Positions 55,349-64,000 of a stretch of DNA of 64,000 nucleotides are shown here, piece by piece; positions within the stretch are counted from its first letter, which is position 1; each line of letters begins with the position of its first letter. Where the stretch lies: the NCBI GenBank assembly GCA_001599935.1, contig BCIJ01000036.1, forward strand, positions 96,683-160,682, given 5' to 3'. The DNA comes from Holtermannia corniformis. Taxonomy: Eukaryota; Basidiomycota; Tremellomycetes; Holtermanniales. Both the position numbers and the translations under genes were made by a program. A model generated the notes under the pieces. It saw only the letters and a list, made by a program, of their open reading frames with translations, did no database searches and was not told the origin of the DNA.

Positions 55349-56652
55349 ATGGCCAACCCCTATCCGTCCCCCCCGGTCGTCGGTGAATCACGCATGGCTT
55401 GCGAAGAGTGCCGAGCGCGCAAAGTCCGGTGTCCGGCCCGCTACAGCGCCGAAGAGCGGTGCGGGCGCTGTATCAAAGGCGACAAGAAGTGTGTGTATGG
55501 TGTGTAGGCTGGTTGTGAGATGCCTGTTTGCGCAACTGATCGCCCTAGTGCCCAAGCTGCCGATGGGTCGTCCGAAAGGCTCAAAGACGAGGTACCGTCG
55601 GCCGCACAAGACTAGCAAGCGTACGCTGGAGGCGAACGTGAACGCCAGTGGTGCGTCGTCCGGTCTATACTGCTCACCTTGGCTGATTCATGACAGACGA
55701 GGCCGCAATGACACCCATCTTGTCCGTCAAGCCGATACAGCACTGGCACAATTTCGGCGGCGACACGCCACTCGACAGTCCCGCCCCGTTCACCAGCAAC
55801 TACCCATCAAGCAGTCTTGCCACCTATCCGTCTTCGGGCGGCATCGGGCCCCTGGGATCGTTGACCTTGCCCAAAATGGAGCGCGGCGACTGGGTTACTC
55901 CCGGCTGGCTCTCCGGTCCCGGGACGATCCCACTGTCGCTCGCCCCATTTGCCGCTGGCGGACGGCCTCTGCCCCAGTTCTCAACGCAGCTCGATGTCCC
56001 TTTCGCCGCAGGAGCGTACAAAATGCTATCGCCACCACCGACGTCGACCCATCCATCGAGCTCGACTCACACCAATTGCACGTCATCTCCGACAATGCCC
56101 CTTCTCTCACTCGCCCCGGCTACGACGCCCAATACTGACCGGCCGCAGACGAGCCCCTCAGACAGAGCGTGCTTCTGCGCTTCGACAGGGATCAACAGCC
56201 ATATCACTCGTATCGGCCAGCTCCTCGTCGCCTGCCAAAGCGCCTCGTCAAGTCTCCGCTCCTCGCTCACTTGCAACAATTGTCAATTCTCACCCCGCAC
56301 GTTGGCATACTCGACCTCGGCCCTCGGCAACATCCTGCAGTCGTGGTCGACACTGTGCTCGACCGCGCTCGTCAATGACATGCCTGATGTCCAAGTTGAA
56401 GGCTACGAACCGCAGGGGCGGATCGCGCACTCGATTGCGCTGCATGGACTCCAGCTTGAGCTGCACGAGCTCGGTGAGGCGTACGCGGCCGTCGTCAGGT
56501 GGGCCGTCGGCATGGGCTGGATGGTCGGGGCGCATGCGACGAGGTAAGCCAGGTCTTGAGCCGAGTAATGGCAATCACGAGCTGACACCTGCAGTGCCGA
56601 GGCAATGTACGCCGAGACGCAACGTCAAGTGTTTGCGCTGGGCCGCCACTAG
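55349..56652 (+). CDS. Zn(2)-Cys(6) transcription factor with AT-hook-like segment
   Basis: Starts MANPYPSPPVVGESRMACEE. The zinc cluster is CEECRARKVRCPARYSAEER followed by CGRCIKGDKKCVYG. After an intron PMGRPKGSKTRYRRPHK is AT-hook-like. A Ser/Pro/Thr-rich region comes next, then a C-terminal part (HITRIGQLLVACQSASSSLR, LGNILQSWSTLCSTALVNDM, IALHGLQLELHELGEAYAAV). The last exon ends AEAMYAETQRQVFALGRH at 56652. It shares the order finger, GRPKGSK-type basic segment, helical C-terminus with the regulator at 46988-48131, so the two may be old paralogues flanking the cluster. Target unknown. Confidence 0.75.
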
Positions 56653-56780
56653 ACCCGGGCGACTACAAGGTGTTCAGACTTGCAGAGTCATAGTGACATG
56701 TGGACACTCTTCACGGACAGTGCAATGTATCTCATAATGTTGACCGCCTGCCCGATCATAAGTCAGGCAAAGCCTCCAGA

Positions 56781-57035
56781 TCATCTACTTGGACACGATC
56801 GAGCCTCGTCGGTACCGGCGTTTGTGTCCACGTTGGAACATTTCGTAAGGTCAAGAATCCTTCTCAAAAACGCCTTCTGCTGATTAAACTTTTCAGCGCT
56901 CGCTGACCTTGACGGTGCTGCCGGACGGGAAGAACCGAGCTCGACCATACCGTCGGCCTCAGTCGGGGTGTCTGGCGGTGGGATAAAACTGAAGGAGAAG
57001 TAGCTGCTCATGGATTGATCGTTCGGTGTTGACAT
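56781..57035 (-). CDS. Small Ser/Pro-rich protein (84 aa), possible paralogue of the next ORF
   Basis: Starts MSTPNDQSMSSYFSFSFIPP. It carries PPPDTPTEADG and a C-terminal helix NQQKAFLRRILD. The ORF at 57613-58092 has PPPDSPVEEKED and EQKSVKQAFLKGML in the same order. No known family; the shared order is the only support. Confidence 0.35.
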   Translation of the reverse strand: MSTPNDQSMSSYFSFSFIPPPDTPTEADGMVELGSSRPAAPSRSASAEKFNQQKAFLRRILDLTKCSNVDTNAGTDEARSCPSR

Positions 57036-57612
57036 GGTATGGTCTAGTTCAACTGAAGCTGATGACTGTCCATGAGAGGCTGCATCGACGCAGCGCATAC
57101 CATGATATATGTCTTTGTGTCAGTCGGTCTGCAAACGGCGCCTTCGGGCCTGGTACCGTCTCCGCACCACCGCCATTCAAAGGATGAGCGTTCAAAGCGC
57201 GGACCGGATCTCGCACACAACCATGACGGGAGGGAAGAGATATAACACGCGTGATGACTCGCACTCTGATGTCACGACGCCTTCGGCCCTACGAGAGCTG
57301 ATATCAGCGGAGATGGCGACCGGTCCAGTAGTCTTCCTGCTGGGTTTTCGCTACCAGGGTAGATTGCGCCGGCGCTTGGGCATCACAGATTGTCTCGGTT
57401 TCAATACGCTGCGGATCAACCGGGTGATCACTGGCGGTATCGAGGCAGTGAAGCGCAGGTTTCAAGTACCTGCAGGTCCTAGGTGTTTGCGCTTGGTAGC
57501 TCGTTCGACCAGTGGCCATCACGACACGTTCGAGTACTGCTTCCGATCTTCCAGCACTGTAATGCATGCCACTGCAGCTAATTCCGATCCACAGTATCAC
57601 AGTCCGAGACAG

Positions 57613-58092
57613 CTAAGACTGCTTCTCCTCTTGAGTTTGACTCGCCGTGTCCGCCTCCGGCTCCCGTCTCGCATTCGATCTTGACCTCTCTTGTTGGTGC
57701 GCCAGCATCCCCTTGAGGAATGCCTGCTTCACACTCTTCTGCTCTTCCCACTGTGCCGCTGGCGATACCCGTCCAGACTTTGCAGTGCTTACACCCAGCT
57801 TGCCCGAGTCTTCCTTTTCTTCAACTGGGGAATCGGGCGGCGGCTGGGTGCTCAACGAGGTATAGGTCGAGTTCGACCCCGGCCCTGACCCATCTTCAGT
57901 TGTGTTGTCAGATATCATGCTATCGGTTGTACTGTACTCGAGTTCAATCCGTATGGGAGCCCATATCAGGCCGAATGACCGCTGTATGCCCTCATATACC
58001 GTCTTTCTTGGGCGTCGACGCCTTCGGATCGGGCTCGAGGTCTGAGCAATGCAAAGGATGGCTATGAACACAAAGATTGCACAAGTTGGCAT
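57613..58092 (-). CDS. Small single-pass membrane protein (159 aa), hypothetical
   Basis: Starts MPTCAIFVFIAILCIAQTSS, a hydrophobic stretch followed at once by RRRRRPRKT, so a signal-anchor or signal peptide with a positive flank. The rest is Ser/Pro-rich and charged, with PPPDSPVEEKED and a helix EQKSVKQAFLKGML near the end. It resembles the C-terminal half of the ORF at 56781-57035. No family recognised. The gene ends free of introns; coding status is moderate. Confidence 0.4.
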   Translation of the reverse strand: MPTCAIFVFIAILCIAQTSSPIRRRRRPRKTVYEGIQRSFGLIWAPIRIELEYSTTDSMISDNTTEDGSGPGSNSTYTSLSTQPPPDSPVEEKEDSGKLGVSTAKSGRVSPAAQWEEQKSVKQAFLKGMLAHQQERSRSNARREPEADTASQTQEEKQS

Positions 58093-58103
58093 CGCGATAT
58101 ACG

Positions 58104-59808
58104 CTACTCGTCCATGATGCCGTCTCCGACTTCGACCAGATCCTCGGCAAACTCATCCAGTGAGCGAATCGAGAACCCAGTCCAGCCTTCCTTCTTTGCC
58201 GTCTCTTTCCAAGCGCGCGAGAGACCTGTACGAAACGTCAGTCGCCGCCCGAGTCCACTGCCGCCACTGACCTCGCTTGAAGCTCCAGAGCTCGACGTTC
58301 CACCCACGCCTCAGCGCCTCTCTCACGACACCGACAAAGCCCTCCTTGTTGAACTGGCCGCTCTGGGCGTCGCCCGTCGCCAGGACCATTGTGGCCCCCG
58401 TCGGCGCCGGCGTCGTATAGGCATTCAGCATCTGCAGCATCTTGAGCTGCAGCAGCTCATCGACGCCCTGTTCGCGGAAACGCTTGTGCGATGCGCTATC
58501 GGCCGTGACGCGTTTCAACACGCTGATGGACCAGCCGAGGCGGACGAGGCGGTCAAAGTCGGGCCGGTCGCGGAGAGGTGAGGACGCGACGAGGTGGAGT
58601 GAGTCGCGGGGCGTGGAGCGGCCGCGGTGGAGGAGGAGCGAGAGGGCGGGGAGGGAGAGCGTGCGGCGGTGTTTCGCAGGTAGGTAGGCTTCGGTGTTGC
58701 CGGCTGTGAGCGAGTTGAGGTAATCGAGGTGTGCGAACAGGATGTTTGAGCTGGGATGTCAGCTATGACACTGGAGTAGAGCCCACGAAACTCACTGATC
58801 GACGAAAACTTGAGTCACGGGCCCATCGCCGCCACTCGGCATCTCAACCTCCCCATCGAGCACGCCAACGCCATCATCCCACATGACATCAGGCCCGCCG
58901 TCGCCCGTCAACTGCTTAGCGCACAGCCGCTGCAAACGCTTTGCTTGCGTCGGAAACGCCTTCGGCAGCCGCTCGAGCAGGCGTGCAATCGCAAACGGCG
59001 TGAGCGAGTACGGCTCGACGTGGCGCTGAGGCGCGACGGGTGATGGGATGTGTGGGATTACAGGGGTTGCGAGGCGGAAACGGGGTGAAATGCGTGGCGG
59101 AGCGGTGGGAGGGGTGAGAGAGTCGGCTAGCGCTGCGAGGTGGTCGAGGCTGGTGAGAGGGGTGTTGACGGTGCGCACGGTTGGTAAGGTTTCGTCTTGA
59201 GTAGATGCGATCGCTGCTTTGCTTTCTGTAGTGTTGATGAACGGTGGCACACTCGCGTCGGCCACCTTGGTGGCCTCGACTGTAGTGTCCTTGACTGCCG
59301 CAGCCTCGACTGCGGCCTCGTCCCTGCCCTTCCTCTCCAACAAGCTCACGCGCGGAGTCTTGACAGACTCGAACTCGTCATCGACATACGTTCCCGAGAT
59401 GATCCTTCCCTTGACCTGCTTGACCTGCTCGACAGCCGGGGCCGGAACAACCGTCGCCAATTTTGGCGTCAAAATCACCTCGTCGTCATCTTCCGACAAC
59501 GACGACACTGTTTCCTGCACTGGTGCCGGTGCACGCTTGGTATCGAGGAACCGCACAAAGTCGTGCAACGACATCGAGTCCTGGCCGCTCTTGGTATTTG
59601 GATTATACTTTTGTGTCTTGGTGCGCGATGCGAGTGAGAAGAGAGCGAACAAGTCCTCGGCGGTCAGGTTGGTGGGGATCGTGCTGTGCGGTTTATACGC
59701 TTTGGGCTTGGGCTTGGACTTGGAGGGCGTTGCAAATAGTTCAAACAGGTCTTGGAGAGTCAAATACAGGGGGATGCCGGATGCAGGGGTCGTAGCCGTG
59801 GCGATCAT
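58104..59808 (-). CDS. NYN-domain (PIN-like ribonuclease fold) protein
   Basis: Starts MIATATTPASGIPLYLTLQD. The N-terminal half is low-complexity with two short repeats of a LTLQDLFELFATPS / LTAEDLFALFSLAS type. The NYN domain begins VTQVFVDQSNILFAHLDYLN (first Asp), continues PALSLLLHRGR, LVRLGWSISVLKRVTADS, FREQGVDELLQLKMLQMLNA (acidic) and GATMVLATGDAQSGQFNKEG (Asp), and ends with ALRRGWNVELWSFKRG and LSRAWKETAKKEGWTGFSIR...GIMDE. Short introns fall after FVDQ and after FKRG. The domain is related to MARF1/limkain-type RNA-binding nucleases. About 520 residues. RNA cleavage is likely from the fold but not shown. Confidence 0.8.
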
Positions 59809-60538
59809 CGAGTGAGGCAGAGTCGCAGTCGTGAGGAAGCGTCGCTAAGTGGAAGCTGTCAGCTTGGGTTTCGAGGAAGCAGCGATTTGCCACCCACAAG
59901 TGAGAGTGATCGATCGAGTCGATCGACAGATATGGTTTTTGCTAGAACAGTCTAGGACGTGCCAGTCGCCAGTGTGGTCGAGAGATATCGGATGAACGTA
60001 TGAAATGCAGTCTTTTGCTTCGGGGCCGGGTCGTGTCGTCGAGTCGGGATGAGAATGCTTGTTTCGGCCGTGCTTTGCTGTTGATGCTGTAAACGGATCG
60101 ATCTGGGTCGGAAAGAGTAAGATGCGAGTGATGAGATGCACGAGAAAAAGTACAAGGAAGGGGGACAGAAGGAGGATGTGGATGTGTTGCGTTGCGGAAC
60201 GACAAAAGAGGATCGGGTGGCAAAACGACCATGTGATTACGTAATCAACACGAGTTGGTCGTCTGTTGCGAGTTCTTCTGCATGCAAGGTGCTCCGCATG
60301 CTCTCTGTTGCGCTCTGTAGACTGTCTACGAGTCTGCCTGGCCTCGTTGACTTGTCAAGTCTCCTTGCGGCCGCCGTTCAGCTACCAAGGATGATCGCAC
60401 AGATGATTACAACGGTCACTACAAAATGCCACGTGGAAATTCATAATCGCATTAGGAATTCGTCGACTGCACGTTGCGAGCCCGTCAGTGCAGCAAGATC
60501 CAGCACCGACTTGTAACTCGCATCTCACATTGTCTGTC
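59809..60538. other. Divergent intergenic region
   Basis: About 730 bp between the NYN gene and the thioredoxin-like gene. It probably includes the NYN 5' leader with an intron close to its ATG. No further gene is seen. Confidence 0.45.
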
Positions 60539-62308
60539 ATGCCAAACGTTCTGCACGCCAATTCGACAACGCGTGAGTACCATCATGCAGTCGAGGAACC
60601 GGCGAAAGACTGACAGTGCACAGACTTTGACGGCGTCGTGCGCGGCCTCGCTGCCGGACAGTTGCTCGTCATCGGTCCGTTCCAAGCTCTCAAAGTCGTC
60701 ATGACACTGATATACTGCCCGCTCTAGACTTTCACGCGGAATGGTGCGGTCCGTGCCACGCCATCGCACCCGTTCTAGACCAGCTCAGTACAAAGGTACA
60801 CCCCTTGCCTCCGTCTCATGCCAGCCAGCTGATCATCACGCTCGCTCAGTACCCCCAAGCGACGTTTATCAAAGTCGATGTCGACGCCCAGCGCGAGCTC
60901 GCACAGCGCTTCCGTGTCTCGGCCATGCCGACGTTTGTCTTTTGGAAGGACGGCGGCAAGATTGATGAGATGAAGGGCGCCAACCCGGGTGGGTTGACGC
61001 AGCTTGTCCAGCGCTATACGGGCACTGCCAAGCCGGTGCAGGCAACGGCGCCCCAGGGTGCTGCTGCTGGCGCTGGTGCCGGGTCTTCGGCCGGTGCGGC
61101 GCCGGCAGGTGATGGCGTGGTGAGTTGTGCTTCTCTTTTCACCCGACGTCACCCTCACATGACTTGGATACCTCATCCCGTTGCCGCTCTCTCACTACAT
61201 CAGTACACTGACACGTCACCCACAGCAATCCCTTCTACCGATCGTCTCGTCCAAAGGCCTCATCTGCCTCAACGAATCCTCCGACCACCCGCTCTCCTCA
61301 ATCGTAGGCCCCAACGCGGGCCCCAAGGGTCGGAGCTATCTCGAGAGCGATGTCGATCCGGAACTGTTGCTCGGGCTGCAGGTGGGTGCGCGTGCGCAGC
61401 GAGCTTGCTACAGCAGCAAAGGGATGGCGCTGATGCGTCGCCATTGACAGTTTAACGAACCGGTCAAGCTCAAGGCGATTCAATTCTTTGGAGGTGTGGC
61501 GCCCGATCAGGCGCCCAAGACGGTCCAGGTGGGTTCGCGTTGCAGTTTGCTTTCTGCTCCAGTAGTCAAGGTATAGCCCGGGGTTCACGAGCTCGATCTG
61601 CGTATAGTCCTGATAGGTACGGGAGTGTCCCTCCGGCACTTGTTGACTCGGCAGATCTTTCGCTCGAATGAGCACCAGGCAGTAGCAGGGCGTCGTGACG
61701 TCGCGAGCGCAACAGGGCGCTCCGAGGCGTAGAAAGTCACTGCTCGTGGGGCGAGGACCGCATCATTAGCTATCAAAGTTACCGGCGCTAGAAGAGTGGC
61801 AATGTTTTGCCGATCTCGAGCTCTAGCTGCTGGGCGCTGAACAGTGGTTCTGTGTTCCGCAAAGCTGGCCTTGATCGCATCCGGGTGCGACGACGCGCTC
61901 GGGTGGCAGCGTAGCATATCGGGTGGTCTCCATATTCTCCATCAGTTTCTCGCCTGTCATCAACCACGCCATCACCCCAGTGCTCACCCCTCCCAGCTGT
62001 TCATCAACCACCTCTCGCTCGACTTTAACGACACGTCGTCCCTGAGCCCGACCCAAGAGCTCACCCTGACCGAATCCGACATCAAGACGCCGAACCGACT
62101 CGAGCTCCGGTTCGTGCGCTTCCAAAACGTTCGAAGCCTGCACGTGCTGGTAAAGGACAACCAGGCGGACGAGGAGACGACGCGGATCGACAGCTTTGAT
62201 CTGTTTGGCAGTGGTGAGTCTGCGCGCGCGCGGGGATGGTAGGCTGATGTGTTGAAAGTGGTCGAGACGACGGACAAGGGCCCGTTGCAGAAGATTGACG
62301 ATGAGTGA
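60539..62308 (+). CDS. Thioredoxin-like protein with C-terminal PITH domain (TXNL1 type)
   Basis: Starts MPNVLHANSTT, spliced to FDGVVRGLAAGQLLVI, then DFHAEWCGPCHAIAPVLDQL with the redox-active WCGPC, then YPQATFIKVDVDAQRELAQR and VSAMPTFVFWKDGGKIDEMK (cis-Pro). An Ala/Gly linker leads to the PITH domain: QSLLPIVSSKGLICLNESSD, FNEPVKLKAIQFFGGVAPDQ-APKTVQ, LFINHLSLDFNDTSSL, LRFVRFQNVRSLHVLVKDNQ, IDSFDLFGS and the end LQKIDDE. TXNL1-type proteins associate with the 26S proteasome in the cytosol. Between KTVQ and LFINH lies one intron of about 468 nt (61529-61996), ten times the local norm. All other joins are short introns in phase. Confidence 0.85.
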
Positions 62309-62758
62309 GCGTCGGCTGTGCGATGATCAGGAGTGGATGCATATGCTGTTGAGTGGTCAAGCTGTGCTGTGCGCGACACGGCAGTCAAGCAAGGGTGTGA
62401 CTGGTTGATTATTGCTCGGTATCACACGGTACAGCTGATGACTGCATATGGCCATGGCTACTCTCCCAACACAAAGCACGCACTCGGACCTCTGCATCCG
62501 GACGCTAGTCAGGCTTCTCGCACATTCTCCGGCCTAGTCGCAGTTGGCAACTGTCGCAGGCATCGCCATCCTCGCCAGTGTCATGCCCGCTCGTGTGAGT
62601 GCTGACATGGGTTTTCCCACCGACCCGGACGGCGCTGTCAGCAACTCGAGCGTGGGAACGATTACGGCGGATGAGATGGGCCACGTGGGTCAACGTTCCA
62701 AACGGTATATAGACCAGCCACGGCGACGGTTTCTGCTTCTTCTTCACTCTCATCCACA
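62309..62758 (+). promoter_or_regulatory. Upstream region of the quinone reductase gene with TATA box
   Basis: A TATATAG at 62706-62712 lies about 47 bp before the split start codon. The rest shows no gene. Confidence 0.45.
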
Positions 62759-64000
62759 ATGTGGGTCGCGAGACGATAGCGCTGTACGACCGACTGACGA
62801 TCCTAGGTCTGCCGTTCGCAAGCCGATCATCGCTGTCGCCTACTACTCGACCTATGGTCACATTACCAAACTCGTCGAGGCCGCCGTCAAAGGCGCCCAG
62901 GCGACCGGCGCCGACGTCAAGGTCTACGCCATGTGAGAGATCCATCGTCGTCGTACTCTGCATGGCTGACGCATGACATCGCCTCGTAGCAAGGAGACGC
63001 TGCCCGAAGAAGTGCTGACCAAGATGCACGCCGGCTCGTCGCTGAACCCGCCTCACCCCGAGTTCACCCCAGACGCGTTCAAAGAGGTCGACGGTCTCAT
63101 CCTCGCCGCTCCGACGCGATACGGTCGTGTCCCCGCTCAGGTCTCGCAGTTTTTTGACGCGACCGGTGGGCTTTGGGCTACTGGCGCGCTTGTCGGCAAG
63201 GTCTGTTGTTGGATGCTACACGTTGGTCGGGGCTCGGCTGACGCCTTGAAGTTTGTCACGATGATGACCTCGACAGCGGGCCAGCACGGCGGCCAAGAGA
63301 CGACGTACCTCACCACGTTCCCGTACTTTGCCCACCAGGGTCTCGTCTACGTCCCGATCGGGTACCAGGTCCCGTCGGTCCACGACAACTCGTTCGTCCA
63401 GGGTAACTCGCCCTACGGCGCATCGACCATCGCAGGCGGTGATGGCTCGAGGCAGCCGCTGGAGCAAGAGCTCAGCGTCGCCGAGTTCCAGGGCAAGGTC
63501 CGTTCCCGTTCTCATCGCAACTTGCGCCGCGGTGGCTGACGGAACCCAACAGTACTTTTCCGAGTTTGTGACCAAGTTTGTCAAGGGCTCGCAGTGAGTA
63601 TCCTTCCGCCTAGCCGCAGCCGCCGCGGCAGAGCAGTAGAGAGAAAGAGTGTAGATAGCGTGGCCAGAGGGGCCAAACGATACGATGCAGTTGTGATCGA
63701 ACCGAACCGTCAACCCCTCTGGTCGTGCGCTGTTCTGCTGCCGTCGGACATGAAGTCATCCCGAGTGCTGACTGGTATCATAGTCGACACGCCGAGGAGG
63801 CGGTTGCCGCTGCTGTTCCTGCCCCTGGCACAGCTACTACCGTAGAGAGCGTCAGCCTCGGCCGCGCCCTCCCAACCAAAGAGACGGAATCGGAATCGAC
63901 CAAAGACGGTACGCTACCTCGTTCCACTTGTCCGCGCCGCGCTGCGCTGACCGCATCGCTTGTAGGCTACACTGTGCCCTCGGTAGATGCTACCGCTGTC
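62759..64000 (+). CDS. NAD(P)H:quinone oxidoreductase, flavodoxin-like (Pst2/WrbA type), partial
   Basis: The start codon is itself split: AT at 62759-62760, a 46-nt intron, then G at 62807, giving MSAVRKPIIAVAYYSTYGHI. The flavin phosphate loop is YYSTYGHI. The family motifs LILAAPTRYGRVPAQVSQFF and ATGGLWATGALVGK, the block TSTAGQHGGQETTYLTTFPY, and the SPYGASTIAGGDG loop all follow. The protein reduces quinones by two electrons with FMN, protecting against oxidative stress. YFSEFVTKFVKGSQ ends in CAG TGA at 63597. The same bases form a GTGAGT donor, and splicing to 63785 adds HRHAEEAVAAAVPAPGTATT and more, running past the window edge. Both forms are plausible. Confidence 0.85.

Noticed and set aside
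54780..55391. Long open frame on the minus strand (over 200 codons)
   Set aside because: Arg/Ser-rich with no family signal; overlaps the start of a well-supported regulator on the other strand.
58114..58581. Plus-strand frame of 155 codons
   Set aside because: Antisense of the NYN catalytic domain, whose motifs are unambiguous.
59219..59815. Long plus-strand frame with a hydrophobic look
   Set aside because: It is the antisense of the low-complexity half of the NYN gene.
1..64000. CRISPR arrays, bacterial operons or ribosome binding sites
   Set aside because: No such repeats are seen; dense short introns show a fungal nuclear genome.

Overview
The window is nuclear DNA of a filamentous or yeast-like fungus, most probably a basidiomycete. 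Genes are GC-rich and lie on both strands. Nearly all are cut by very short introns (about 40-60 nt) with GTRNGT donors, a CTGAC/CTAAC branch site close to the acceptor, and CAG/TAG ends. Exon boundaries given here were read by eye from these signals and from protein-family continuity. The class of fungus cannot be fixed from the sequence alone.

Left part (1-14.9 kb): the tail of a membrane protein, a Zn2Cys6 regulator, a dihydrodipicolinate-synthase-family aldolase and, divergent from it, a full-length fused 5-oxoprolinase/hydantoinase. Then come two tiny tandem paralogues, a ubiquitin-like ER membrane protein (Usa1/HERPUD type) and a coiled-coil protein of the afadin/alpha-actinin-binding (Msd1/SSX2IP) type.

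14.9-21.3 kb: an aldo-keto reductase (AKR) array. It holds one intact gene, one frameshifted copy and one C-terminal scrap. It is interrupted by a 3.3-kb Tc1/mariner-type transposon with 71-bp terminal inverted repeats and TA flanks. The transposon carries a DD34E transposase and a second, multi-exon gene of unknown function.

21.6-25.4 kb: decayed leucine-rich-repeat coding sequence, then a gene that appears to fuse an unknown N-terminal domain, a protein-kinase-like fold and the C-terminal end of an LRRC40-like protein.

25.5-34.9 kb: a second oxoprolinase, but with its HyuB and HyuA halves as two separate, divergently transcribed genes. Beside them are a DUF1445 (D-glutamate cyclase-type) gene and a Dal5-type transporter that share a divergent promoter holding a GATAAG site and a 9-bp inverted repeat. 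Together this looks like a catabolic cluster for 5-oxoproline, D-glutamate or hydantoin-like compounds.

35.5-43 kb: a D-2-hydroxyacid dehydrogenase and an aspartate aminotransferase gene. The aminotransferase is split cleanly by an apparently intact DIRS-type retrotransposon (gag with CCHC knuckle, RT-RNase H, tyrosine recombinase).

43-56.7 kb: an RMD1/DUF155 mitochondrial protein, then a possible biosynthetic cluster. It comprises an Atg22-like transporter, three Zn-cluster regulators, a SAM methyltransferase and a Dit1/PvcA-type isocyanide synthase. The synthase TATA box is embedded in a CGG-N11-CCG palindrome.

56.7-64 kb: two small related ORFs, a NYN-domain protein, a TXNL1-type thioredoxin with PITH domain, and a Pst2/WrbA-type flavodoxin quinone reductase that runs off the right edge.
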